Shown piece by piece: positions 1 through 11,337 of a DNA stretch of 64,000 nucleotides; position 1 is the first letter of the stretch; each line of letters starts with the position of its first letter. The notes under the pieces are model-generated. The model worked only from the letters and a program-made list of their open reading frames with translations, ran no database searches and was not told where the DNA came from. The stretch is from Agaricus subrufescens (Eukaryota > Basidiomycota > Agaricomycetes > Agaricales > Agaricaceae): assembly GCA_029945375.1 (NCBI GenBank), contig CM057059.1, forward strand, positions 1,302,001 to 1,366,000, given 5' to 3'. The position numbers and the translations under genes are program-made.

Positions 1-2521
1 TAGTCCGTTCCTCAAGGGTTGCCTGTGTCGAGGTTGTGGTTGCTGCCTCACCAGCATGGTTGGAGAAGCCACCTGGCATATTGGTATTCGAGAGTTGATC
101 CATTCCTGCGTTAGCTCCAGCAGTCATAGAAGTTTGGAGATCGGAGGGAGCCAACTAAAACTCGTGAAGTTGAAGAGTACACCGAAGAAATTTGTCACAT
201 ACTCGTTTACCAAGAGACGATATAGCCCATCCGGCGAGCGTGCCTGCAGCTCCGGTTGCACTGTTTACAAGACCACTTGGAATAGGGAATGCACCGTTCA
301 CTTGTTCGTTCGCGGGAGCCGCAGGGTCTGTTGAAATGGTTGTTGGCTGCAGGTGATACGTCAGACGTGCTTATGTATTTCAGGTGATTGAGTAGGCACC
401 ATAGTTTTGGCATATTCCTCTAATTTCTTCACATATAATTCAACTGCCTTGAATGCCTGATCCCTTACTAGCCTATGATTGTGATTATTTTAGAGAAAAA
501 TACGGAGCAGGCAATCAAAAGCTCACTTCTCTTTATCAATTAGGGTGAATGTGACGTTCGGAAGAACCTTCGTAGCGATGTCCTCCGCTTCAAAGCAGTC
601 AATAGTCGCCATGAATGCCATGAGTCCAGCCACACGCGCATGAACGAATGAGTCCTTTAAAGCACGTGTAAATGCGGGAACGAGGACTTTGCGTTTGGTA
701 TTATAACCGAGGGTAGGTCCAAGTCGTCCAATGAGTATACAAGTGTTCGTCCGGATGGACGGTTCGGGATCCATTTGCATCTTGGCGAGCAGACGGAGGA
801 GGTCATTGTTCAAAATCCTGTCCGTGAACTATGGAAGGATGTGATTAACGACAATTGACATGGACGTTGGTTTTTTACCTTGGGGGCAAGAAGGTCAATG
901 GATTTGGTAGTTGCTTCTCGAATGACGGCGACGGTGTCAGAAAACCCGGTTTGCTGTTGAGAGTGTAGAAAAGCTAGATTACGACACTTTGTAGACTTAC
1001 GAGGTGGGGAAAAATCTTTTCTGAAACCGTCTTTTTGTCTAGCTTATCAGCATACTCGGGGAGGTGATCAAGCAAAGCCATTCGGGTTCCTCTGTCTGGG
1101 CTGGCATATAGTTTGATTAATGGAGCAATCACAGCCTTAGGGTAGTCATCTGGGGACAGATTCTTGCCAAACTGAATGACGAGGGGCAGCATTGTTGCAG
1201 CGCTTGCGCCTCCGAATTCAAGGGCGGAAACAAGGGAAGGTAACACTTTATGTGTAGTAAATTCCGATGGAAAGGATGATGCCGACTCTTTGAGATTTCT
1301 GTGAATGGTTGATAAGTATAATTTTGAGGTGCGAGACCAAAAAATATTCACTTGAGAAGAGAATTTTTCTCTACTTCATTTGCGATTGGGAAACTTTCCA
1401 GTCCCGAGCAGACTTTGACCAACTTATTTGCTGCAAAAAAACCTGTATCCACCATGCCCAAATCAAGAAACCCTTTGGAACTGAGTCGGTTCTTGGGATT
1501 GGGGTTGAGAAGCTTCTTGTACGCATTGAACACAGAGGCGGGTATTGAGCCACGCGAGGCAGCGGTTGGCGGGGGGTGAGGTGGCTGGCAGGTTTCTGGC
1601 GCGGGTTGGTTGGGGTTGAATACAGAATGTAACAATAGGCCGAGGGCGTAAGCGTCTGGGGCTACGGAATTAAGTCTGGATAAAATATGTGTGAGTGTTA
1701 ATCTCCAAAGCTTTCAAGCTCACTGTTTAACAGATGACCAACCATCCTTCTTCACTTCCGGAGAAGCCCAAGCAAACGATGACGGAAAAGCACCACCGAG
1801 AGTCTAATAATGAAGGGAAGTGGTCCGAACTGAATCAGTACTGCATCGAGCAGACGAGAAGATTCTACCTACATATAGAATGGCAGCGTCATCCTTGATG
1901 TTACTAAGGAGTTCAAATCCTCCTAGTTTCCATTCACCGGAAGGAGAGATAAAAATCGACTGTACACATATCCTCCCATGGGTAGATGTACAGGAATCGT
2001 TGAGGAATGCTAGGGCAATCTGGGTATGAAGGTCTTGGGACAGCTAAAGGGCGGCACATGGGGGAAGACATACCGATACGCGGTGTAGGCCCCATAGAAG
2101 CCACTCTTCTCTTTCTTGAGAGCTACGAGATGACCAACTAGGTAAAGCATTGGAGAGTGGTTGGACCCGTTCGGTCATGATGAATATCGACGTGTCTGAT
2201 TCCACAGCCTCAATGAATTTCAGGACATCAGGATGGCGAATTGTCCTGAGCTTTTTAAGAGCATTCTGACCAAAAGATTTGAAATTTCGCCGTGTGGGAT
2301 CGGAGAAGTCATACTCGAAGACGGAAACATTGGAGCCATCTTCCTGAAGATGTCGTTAGGGAAGGCGATGAGGCGGTCAAGGGCGATTTACTGACTCGTT
2401 TTATGGCGTCATAGAGGGAATACAGGCCTTCAAAAGAATATACTTTTTGGCCGAGGGTAAAGGGGAGGTTGAGGCCTGATTTCTGAACGAGGGCAGAGCC
2501 CAAGTTTCTGAGGTAGTCCAT
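1..2521 (-). CDS. SCY1: SCY1-like pseudokinase / CEX1-type protein (3' end beyond window)
   Basis: SCYL1/Cex1 proteins are catalytically degenerate kinases with HEAT repeats that act in Golgi-ER traffic and, in yeast, in tRNA export. The N-terminus (ATG at 2519-2521) reads MDYLRNLGSALVQKSGLNLP, followed by a YSFEGLYSLYDAIKR stretch typical of the family's degenerate P-loop region. Pseudokinase exons lie at about 1620-2521. HEAT-repeat exons follow at about 540-1350, for example the segment with RTNTCILIGRLG and the 'HARVAGLMAFMATIDCF' helix pair. The tail at about 1-470 carries the family motif AGTLAGWAISSLGKR. At least six short introns are needed. The reading frame is still open at base 1, so the C-terminus is missing. 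The gene is divergent from MED14 with 91 bp between start codons. Family assignment is firm; individual splice sites are approximate. Confidence 0.9.
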
Positions 2522-2612
2522 GGGCCGGTGAGAGGTGATGAGGGATCATTATTACATATTACAAATAGCTCTGTTCCTTCTTGCTATTCACCCCCATGCA
2601 CACCCTCTAACC

Positions 2613-5600
2613 ATGACCGAGACTCCTCAGGCCGTGGCTGTTCCTCACCGTGCGCATTCGCCAGAGCCCTTAACGAACACAAATGGCGTCATAAAAATGG
2701 AAACAGATGACGTCTCTCTCTCGGACCTCGAACGCGAGCTTCCTGTCGTGTATGATGATCAGATCTATCTCAGAGAGCTTCTTCAGCGTGTGGTTCAGAC
2801 CATCTATGCTGAATTATCCGAAATGGCAGAAACGTATGAAATTTGTCCCCACAACGGATCGCTCTCTTCTCTGATACGTGACGCACCAGGCTTCCCGGAA
2901 TGTCGGATGTTGCGAGGAAACGGACATTGGCAGATTGGGTGGTAAAGACGAAGAAGCAGGTCGTAAAATTGTATGCTGTAGCGAAGTGGTCGAGAGACGC
3001 CGACGTTGTTCAGAAATGCATGGTAGAGTCCCAAAATCTTTATTTATTGCACTGTTGCTTATGCTCCTCAGAATATAACTGCCTTTCTCATGGGTCAACA
3101 CAAGCAGTTTCAAGAAGTCATGGAAGCTCTCAAAGTTGCTAAAGACCAATTAGATCCCGCTAGGCAAGCGTTATTGTACATAGTGTTCTTCGCCCCAAAA
3201 TGAATACTCTACAGGTTGCGTAACCACGACCTCCTTACGTCCCTTGATGTCCTCACAACTGGTTCCTACCTACGTCTGCCGACATGTATAAAGGTGCGCA
3301 CAGAGCTAGTTAACCGGGAATGAATTCTCATCTCCTTTGCAGAAATATATTGTCCCACCTATCCCATTAACTGACCTTGAAGTCCGCAAGACGCTGTCGG
3401 ATATTGAAGAGGCGATTCGTTTTAGGTTGCGAATGTGGGAAATAGTTCCCGTTGAGATGGCACAATACCGTATCGGTATGTCTGTCTCTTGGCCATGCGA
3501 GATGTTGACTTACTCGATGCAGCTGACGGCAGAGTCTACTTCATGGTGCCTCATTTGTTTGAAACGTCCTTGTGTCTTCGCGGCACCGCATCGGACGATG
3601 GATGGTTTTTCGTTCATGTCGAATTCTTGATCAACGTCGGAGGTGACATAGCGACTCTGCAAGGTAATGTCCACGGATCGCTCCTTGAACATCCTCTTAT
3701 CATTCATAGAGTTTCCCAGAATACCTACCGGTATCCTCAAACGCCATATCACAGACGAAGCCGACTCCCGCCTAGCATATTACTTGCAGCTGCCAGAGCT
3801 AGAACAAGTGCCACCCGGTTTTGAACCTCCTTCAAGGCCCAAGCTACCTCCAGGCTATGTGGATGCTCCCCTAGTCCGTGTTTTCAACTTCCTCCGTAAG
3901 CTATCGTTGTGCCAATAACGGACCCTGATATTAATTTGTTGGTCCAGAAATGATGTCCTTGTCTTATCAACTAGAAATTCTATGGTATCAGGTAGGTAGC
4001 ACTACTCTCCATCATGAGTGCTAACTAAACTGATCTTACAGGCGCAAAGAATGCGTGCACTCGGTTGGGCGGATCACTTGACAGTGCAGATGACCCAAAA
4101 CAGAAAGTCGATGACTGTCTCTTATTGGATGTAAGTAGCCAAACTGTTGCTGCGGAATGATATCTCATCGGCTGTACGCTTAGACGGCCAGCGTCACCAT
4201 CTACCTCTGGACAAAATCGGAAGTTCAAACTACCGCTACTGGGCGGAAAAGTTGTCATCTCAATAGTAGAAACCCATGGCCCTCCGCAAACAGGCCCCGG
4301 TCCCGACCGATCTCCAAAGTTAAGAACACTCGCCAAGCTCCAGCGGAAGGCTAAGCTAGGTGATGCCAAGCCCTCAGACGAGGTTGAGGGCCTTCACTTT
4401 GAAATAAAATGGGAGCCCGAAAAGGATGCTCTGGGCGCGAGACTGCCTCCTGATCAGCTTGTACTTCCAAAGGAGTACCTACAGATCGTACGTTCGCGAT
4501 TGAAGGAGGTTCGCTAAATTAACACCTTTCCAGAAACCAGAATGCCTTGATTTCGAAGCCATGCTCAAGGCTATCATTGAGAAACATGCGGCCGCAATAC
4601 TAGCTACCTTCCAACTTCAACTTCAGACCAGTCATGCGCGCGCAGTGTTTGGTTCACCCGGCATTATCACACGGATTACTGAACGTCAGTGAAAGTGATC
4701 TTGTTATCACCTTTTGCTCATACCCTTTTTGAACAGTTGGATCACCGGCACTTAGAGTTCATCTTTGCGCAGATGAGGCTGTTATTCTTACGATTGATGC
4801 CCGAACTGGCCGGATAACCCTGAAAGACACTGGCGATCTCACAGCGGCCGGAAGAGTGTCTCGCTTTAACGTAATTTCAGAGAGGGTAAACGATGATCCC
4901 ACAGTTCTACTTAATGCTCTGTTCCGACTGCGCTTCCTGGTGAGTAGCAAACTAACTTACATGTGCCTGATTCTCATGAATTTGTAGACTATTATAGAGC
5001 TTGCTGAGCAGAAAGCCAAGTACCTCGGTCTGCAGTGTTATAGATCGCGCCATTTTCCACAGCAAGGTCAGCACCAATGGTTTAAAATGGTGATCATATT
5101 AAATTCGTTTGGACTTGTTAGAGAAGGCAAAACTTGGTTCAGACGCGCGCGCCTATCTTTTTATACAACTCACCAACTTCCCGAATCACTATCTCGTTAT
5201 TGTAGTAACAGACGAGAAATACCGATTCGCCCTCATCACAACTTCGACTGACAGAGAGGTCATGTTCGCCCATATGATTCTACAGGATATCGCGTGGTTG
5301 GATTATGATCGAATTCGCCAGGAGACTATGACAGTCACAAAAATGGCGGAGAACTTGAATCCTGATACGAAGCCCAGCCTTAAGAGAACGAGGGTGGGGC
5401 TTATCCAAGGACAGCCTGAATTTCCAGAGTAAGCGCACCTCATTTTTTCAAGTCTGGTCTCAGGCTAATACATTTGGGAGTAGTTTTGATCTAGAAACGC
5501 AGATGCTACGGGAGCTTTATAGCTACTGCTGGTAGGTCGCCCTCACTCGTTCAACAAGTCTTCAGGCTACATGAATGAATGAACAGTGCCCGAGTGGCGT

Positions 5601-7007
5601 ATATGAATGTCGAGCGACAACTCAAATTACAGGGCATTCCATTCACACACGTCAATCCTACAAGTGGCATGCCTGTAACGCAGGATCAAGCTCATGCCCA
5701 ATCTTCATTAGCACGCTCGGTTCCAGGAATATGCGTACAATCTAAGGACATCCTCTCCGGGGCTCCTGCTGCAGAGGCTGCTATGCCGAACATTCGCGTT
5801 GTGCCACTAGGTTGGTGGTCAGAACAAAAGGCTCAAGTGATCACTTGCGTTAAATTGAAGTACGTGCAACAACCGATGGGGAGGAGAATTGGTGGGACAA
5901 TTATCCGACCTTCCAAACGAATCATATATGATACAAAGGAAGCGGTGGTATCGTTTTTGTCAGAGAATGTGGATACATGCGTTGGTGAGTTCCTGGAAGA
6001 ATGGGCTAGAGTATCAAAGATGGTAGTGATTGCTCGAGAAGGTATGCCGCTTCGATATTTGCTTCATGTGGTTGGATTGATCATTTTGACATATAGTTGC
6101 TCAAATGTCCAAGGCCAAAAATTGGCATGATATTCGATTGCTGTCATTCGATCTACAGACTGTAGAATTTGCATATGCCGAGGTATAGATTCAATACGAC
6201 TAGTCGTGGTCATTTACTCACGCCATTTTAGAACTATACCGTCTCCATAACATGCGAGGACCAAATTCTAGGGACAGGAGGGAACTTCGTCCTACGTTTT
6301 GCTCGCCGGAAGCTTCCAACAGAGTTGATATCATCCAGTGGGGATTTCATGGATGTGGATACTGCCGAGGAAGACCCTTTTAATCCCCACGACGACGCGG
6401 AGCCATTCCTCAGGCCTATTCTCCGCGGTAGATTAGCGCCTTCACTAAATAGACTCGTGACCCTGTTAAGAGAGACGCTACCCATTGTCACGGAGCTGGA
6501 AGCAATCAGAAGGGAGGAAGAGAAAGCCAACAGGGTTGTGGATGCTTACCCCAAGGCAGCTGGGTGGTACAGATTGCTATACGGTGATCTCAGGTATGAT
6601 TTCACTCACTGAACATAGGCGATCGATAAGCTCACTTTGATTCTAGGCACGCTCTAGACTTTCGATTGATGACAGGTCAACGAGTCGCTATTCTTGATGG
6701 TTCCTCTTCTTTCTACGCAACCTCTAATTCCGCCAAGTCTTCTCTAGGAGGGTCTAGTCCAGACTCGACGGGGGTCGGATTACGACCTCTACCCCGTTTT
6801 AATTCGATCGTGACTGCAGTTGTGAAAAAAGCCTTGGCGGCGGGAGATATACGAGCCGGAAAAATTGCACGGGTGGATCTAGGTGTCATTTGTGAATGTG
6901 CCGATGTTCGCAAGTTGGCGAGGGCGATTCATTCGCGCGTGGCTGATGTGTTGGTGGCGGCGGCGGCTGCCGCTGGCGGCAATAATTCTGGGGTTCCTGC
7001 TGTCTAG
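2613..7007 (+). CDS. MED14: Mediator complex subunit 14 (Rgr1)
   Basis: MED14 is the scaffold joining head, middle and tail of the Mediator co-activator of RNA polymerase II. The chosen start at 2613 (MTETPQAVAV) is preceded in frame by a hydrophobic stretch that I read as 5' UTR. The N-terminal domain, about residues 40-75, contains QIYLRELLQRVVQTIYAELS, the hallmark of the MED14 N-terminal family. Later exons keep the family pattern, including VPPIPLTDLEVRKTLSDIEE near 3350 and the block FMVPHLFETSLCLRG near 3545. The last exon ends in an Ala-rich tail with stop at 7005-7007. About 15 exons separated by roughly 50-nt introns are needed. The gene converges on SLX1 across about 970 bp. Identity is confident; internal exon ends are approximate. 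Confidence 0.92.
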
Positions 7008-7979
7008 GCTTTTTTTTCTTTCTTTGTGTCTTAGTGTGTATACAGTAGATAGACCACTGTTGATTGCGTCGTAATCGTTATTCATGTATCCTAATACCAC
7101 CGTATTGTTGTGATTGTGAAAAGTTCGAGTGGCCCGGCCGGTTCTTGGTGAAGTGCCAACAGCAAGAGGAAGAAGTCTGTGAAAGTCAGCGTGATTAGTG
7201 AGAAGTGAGAAGTGTTGTGGGAGTGATTTATTTGTAATGATAAGAAAAAAAATCCATCATTAGCAGTCAAAATTTAGAAAGCAAACCCGATACCATGGGT
7301 TCGATGGCTCTCGCAGAAGAGAAGAGAAGGAGCTGAGAATAGGTGACCCAGCATAGCGGTAGGGGGCCAAAAACACGAATATCACAAGTTTTCGAGTGGT
7401 CAATTGAGAGGTCTGGAGCACAAGTACCGGTATTGTTCCCGGCTGCGCAGCTCTCTCTCGATCATCCTCTCACACCAATTGCAGCCGTTGAAGATCGACA
7501 TTGATCGAAGAAGCTGGCGAAATTGGAGCCAGAAATGAAACACAAACCACATGCGTTTGTATGAGTACTTGTGTTTATCAGATTAGAGCAGACGTACGGG
7601 GTTAACCAGTTAAGATCCGGCTGGCTGTGAAATCAGTTATCGTCACTAGTTTGAATGAAACGTCCTGCGGCTATCAAAAAGTGAAAGGTCACTCATTCAG
7701 GTGCGAGGACAATTGTAATCGAACAATTAGATTACCATTAATTTAGAAAAAAAACACATTATCATCAACCTAAGTTAGAAGCCCTTTTCTTCCTCTTCAA
7801 ATCGGGGAAGGCTACGTCTAGAACAAACTTGTCGCGCCCGGAGACGGAGCTTGATGTGTTCACATGTTTCTTGGCCCTCTCCTGATCCTATAATCTCCTT
7901 CCCAGTCGCGACCGAACCATACGGTCATTTGGAGAGTTTTTTTTCATATGTCGAGCTTCCCTGACGTGTGACTGCCCAA
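7008..7979. other. Intergenic, convergent 3' ends of MED14 and SLX1
   Basis: No reading frame with recognisable content. It must hold both 3' UTRs. The stretch has several A-tracts (around 7240-7250 and 7745-7755) compatible with polyadenylation on either strand. I looked for tRNA-like and C/D snoRNA-like signals and found none convincing. Confidence 0.6.
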
Positions 7980-10222
7980 CTATGATTTCTTTGCCTTTTT
8001 ACGGGCGCGGTTTTTCACAGACACAGTGGCAGAAGGCTTAGAGAGAGCCAAAGTTTTCTTAGTCTTCCGAAGACCCCGTTTTTTCAACGCGGCGGCGGCA
8101 GCAGTGGTGGTGGTGGCAGTAGTTGACACAACAATTTTCCTAGGTCTCCCGCGTCCGCGAGGTGTAAACGTATCCGCAACACGGAATTCCCTCGCGACCC
8201 TAGCCTGTCTCCTTTGGATAACGTCACGATAACGATAAGCCAATTGTCTCGCCACTTCCAACTCGGCTTTCTGTGCCAACACATCTTCCTTTCGCGGTGA
8301 TTTGCCCTTTGGGAGTAGGGCACCTGGATCCCAGCTTCTCCTTTTTGCAGATGCATCTTGAAGCGTAAGCATGTCGAACTGAGTAAACCAAGGACTACCG
8401 GCACCCGAGTCCGAAAATTCCTCTGGTACCGATCCATCCGTGTGTGGCAACTTACGTGCCGTACGCCTGGTACTGCGCCTGAAACAACCCTTTATGATGT
8501 CACTCCATAAAGTATAAGTTCCGCAGGAGTTGCATACACCTCCGCGAGGAAACATGCCTTTACCCAGGCCAAATATTTTTGGAATAGGGAGTTGATGCGG
8601 GTTAGGAGAAACATTGGTACCGCTGGACGGGGTCTGGGTAGTAAATACTCCAGTAAGGGAAGCTAGAAGCGCCAAAGGAGAAAGGCGAGTAGATAAAAGT
8701 CCCGGTGATAAGGTTGACACAGTGGAGGCTGGTAATGCGGACGCGGGTAAATCGACTAACGGATGACCAGATGAGACAGGTGGAGGTTGGGTTGATGGAG
8801 AACAGGATGGATTGGAGGAGAAGGATGTGGGTTGGGAACATAGACTGCGTTCCATGTTGAGCCATGATTTCGCAAGACATTTTAGATGTGTAACAGAGGT
8901 GCAATCTGCGTGTGTACAAATTGCGGAATTGAAATGATTCTGATTGGAATTACAGGCCAAAATTTGTCAAATTTTTGGGGCATACAAGAGAGATAAGCGC
9001 ATACATTAGCTAAATCATTTACTGGTTCCGTGCATATCGAACAAAGTGAGGGTCGTCTTGATGCGATAAGAGCTTTGGTTTTGGCGAGATAAGAACTTGT
9101 AAAGGGATCTACCAAGAATTAGCATGATCATTGTCGTTACGTCAGATACACAAATGCGAGGTGGGCATTCTGAATAGATGTTGTTCCCATTTATGGAAAG
9201 CGAGTTGATATAAGAAGAGAAGGCAAAGCGTTGCAAAATTAGAGAGCTGCGGTGGAATAGACCCAGAATAGCAACGACCCGGATCCAATTCAAAATTAAA
9301 CCACTGGTTGCTCTTTAAGCCACCGGCCAAGCCACCTTTGGGCCGATTGTGAATGAAATCGAGGTAAAGCATATCCAGAGAAGTCTCCGAGAGTCACACA
9401 GGGAATAGACTTACTATCAGTGACGCGGAGTGGACCTTTGCGCCTGGAGCTCGGCAACTTTTTGGTGCCATCCAACTCGATGGAAAAAGTAAAGCCAGGG
9501 GGAAATAGCATTTCGTCATTTTTGTGAGCTTGTCGTCTTAGAAGTTCATCTCCGAATTGGCGACTCTTCTTGCAGGAGCTGCTGACATAGAACGGAGAAG
9601 ACGGAGAGGTAGAGGCGAGAGCGACCCAGTAACACGCAGCTTCCTCAGTGAAGAGACTGACGTGGAGTGGCCACTTACTGAACGGGAACAACCGAACCAA
9701 TGTTTGCAAGATCCTATGGAAAAAGTAGACTTGAGCACGCGACCTTGGAGAGAAGGGAAACTGATGAACATGATGTTCCGTCCTAATGCTTGTCCACTTT
9801 TTGCATAGATGTGGAAGCCAGCTTCATCACGAGCATATCTTGATTTGTGAGGATTCTGCCATGCGTATTCAAGTTTCAATGCTGCCTGGGACGGGCGAAT
9901 GTTCTTTTGTTATACGGGGTGCGGTTGGCCAGTGGGGTGGAACATACGGGGACAGACGGGAAGCCGTGGACCATCAGCTGCATTGCCCATGGCCGATGTA
10001 GGGCAGTTCCCAGAGCACCGCCCGAACGGTTGCCATTGTGTTGTCTGGTGCGCGCGATTTATTTATATTCGTCGGCCGAAGCAAGGGGCAGGCGCACCGG
10101 AGCCTCGTGGCAGGGTCTCTTGTGAAGCCAATGTAGTTTTTGTAGGATTTGGGGGTCTGGGCGGACTTGAGCAGGTAGCAGGCGTAAAAGGCGGGCAACG
10201 AGTACGACTTGAGACGGGACAT
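7980..10222 (-). CDS. SLX1: Structure-specific endonuclease subunit SLX1 (GIY-YIG + RING/PHD finger)
   Basis: SLX1 is the nuclease of the SLX1-SLX4 complex, which cuts branched DNA in the nucleus. Reading from 10222, the first exon encodes a GIY-YIG domain (residues about 11-45: FYACYLLKS then YKNYIGFTRDPATRL). An exon near 9870 gives EYAWQNPHKSRYARD, the conserved Trp-Gln-Asn-Pro-His segment. Two zinc-finger pieces follow: SLCSICTEPVNDL near 9050 with TSVTHLKCLAKSWL near 8880, and GGVCNSCGTYTLWSDIIKG near 8510. The tail is long and basic, with an AT-hook (RGRGRPRK, near 8150) and Lys/Arg-rich runs up to the stop at 7980. About eight introns are present. NAA50-like lies 187 bp upstream on the same strand. 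Identity is secure; the long tail is extra to the compact enzyme core. Confidence 0.9.
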
Positions 10223-10409
10223 ATGAGCCGGGTGAAGTGGCTAGTGGCTGGGCCAATCGCGAGACCCGTGACACGACGCGATCAGTGGCAACACGTGAAT
10301 AAATTAAGCACGCTAAATTAAGCTTTACTCTGCGACGATAGTGGCTACTAAAGGTACACCGGATACTGCAACAGGCACGTCTGCGTATATCAGCCAGCGA
10401 TATACACGT

Positions 10410-11007
10410 CTAAATATCATCTAAGCGGCCCGCGACTAGATAAGCATCTCGCTGGCCGTAGGAGCAAGTCCGGTATAAATTGGGTATCACATCCGACGAG
10501 ACGCGAAGGCCGATACTCTGATAGAAATTTATGGCCGTGGAATTTGTGGTGGACACATTGGCGTGGACGACGAAGTCAGAGGAGAGTGGGCCGACGAGCT
10601 TCTGGACGACGGCGGCGACGAGGCGCCGGGCAATGCCCAGGTGTTGATAGGCCGGAAGGACGCCGAGGGTCAGAATTTCGATACGCGGCCGAGGCGAATC
10701 AAGCGTCTTGGACGCGGCTAGTCCAGGGTGGTTGCGAACAGGAGACTTATGCAGAGCGGCGGAAACGAAAGCGATTGGATTGTCTGGGCTGGAACGGCGG
10801 ACAGCGATCAGACAGGCCCGGGAAGGAAGGACGAGGAGCTGGGTGAAAAAAGCCGGAGGGTACTGGACAGGCAGGGTAGAGGACTGCCGACAGAGATGAG
10901 CAAGCGTCGAAGCGGGCGGACGCACTTACGTGAAGCAGGCGTACGGGGTGGACGTCGGCGGCGGTGAGGGGGCGGATGACGAGGTCGTGCTGGAGAGGGG
11001 GGGCCAT
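10410..11007 (-). CDS. NAA50: N-alpha-acetyltransferase, NAA50/San-like (GNAT)
   Basis: Two exons: 10930-11007 and 10410-10883. The 46-nt intron has GTAAGT and CAG ends, and joining them gives VRLLH then SSTLPVQYPPAFF, the expected beta1-alpha1 region ending in PVQY. The GNAT acetyl-CoA loop is seen as VLPAYQHLGIARRLV (Q-x-x-G-x-A pattern). The fourth motif is VSTTNSTAINFYQSIGLRV. The C-terminus, YRTCSYGQRDAYLVAGRL, matches fungal NAA50-type proteins. The expected role is acetylation of protein N-termini at ribosomes, with effects on cohesion in animals; NAA60 is a less likely alternative. The predicted protein is about 183 residues, normal for the family. It is divergent from PEPCK, sharing a 330-bp GC-rich promoter region. 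Confidence 0.82.
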
Positions 11008-11337
11008 GGGGGAAGGCTGGGGGGGCCAGCATGGTGTTTAAGACGGGACGGCGGGGAAGCAGTGGATAGATTAGATTGCGGGACGTGGGCATGGGATGAT
11101 CGGGGCCGACGGAGAGGATCCGGGACGAGCCGGCCTCGGGGCATCGCACATCTGCCCGCCAGCATCGCCATGGCGCTTCGGAGCGCCGGGCGGATTGCGG
11201 CCTGGCCAGCCAGCATCATCCTCCGCCACCGCGTCGCCCCCCGGCTCGTCCCGGCGCGGATCTTCGATCTCCCTACCCGCCCCTATTCGTCATATATAAC
11301 CTGCCCTCGCCCGTCTCTCCTTCCTCCTCATTCCAAC
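11008..11337. promoter_or_regulatory. Bidirectional promoter region of NAA50-like and PEPCK
   Basis: A GC-rich 330-bp space between two divergent start codons. A TATA-type element, TATATAA, lies at 11293-11299, 39 bp upstream of the PEPCK ATG at 11338. That implies a very short 5' leader if it directs transcription. The plus strand is open in the PEPCK frame across the whole interval, and an in-frame ATG sits at 11170 (see findings). Confidence 0.55.

Noticed and set aside
1905..1925. tRNA B-box-like GTTCAAATCC
   Set aside because: It lies within SCY1 coding sequence on the other strand, with no A box or cloverleaf around it.
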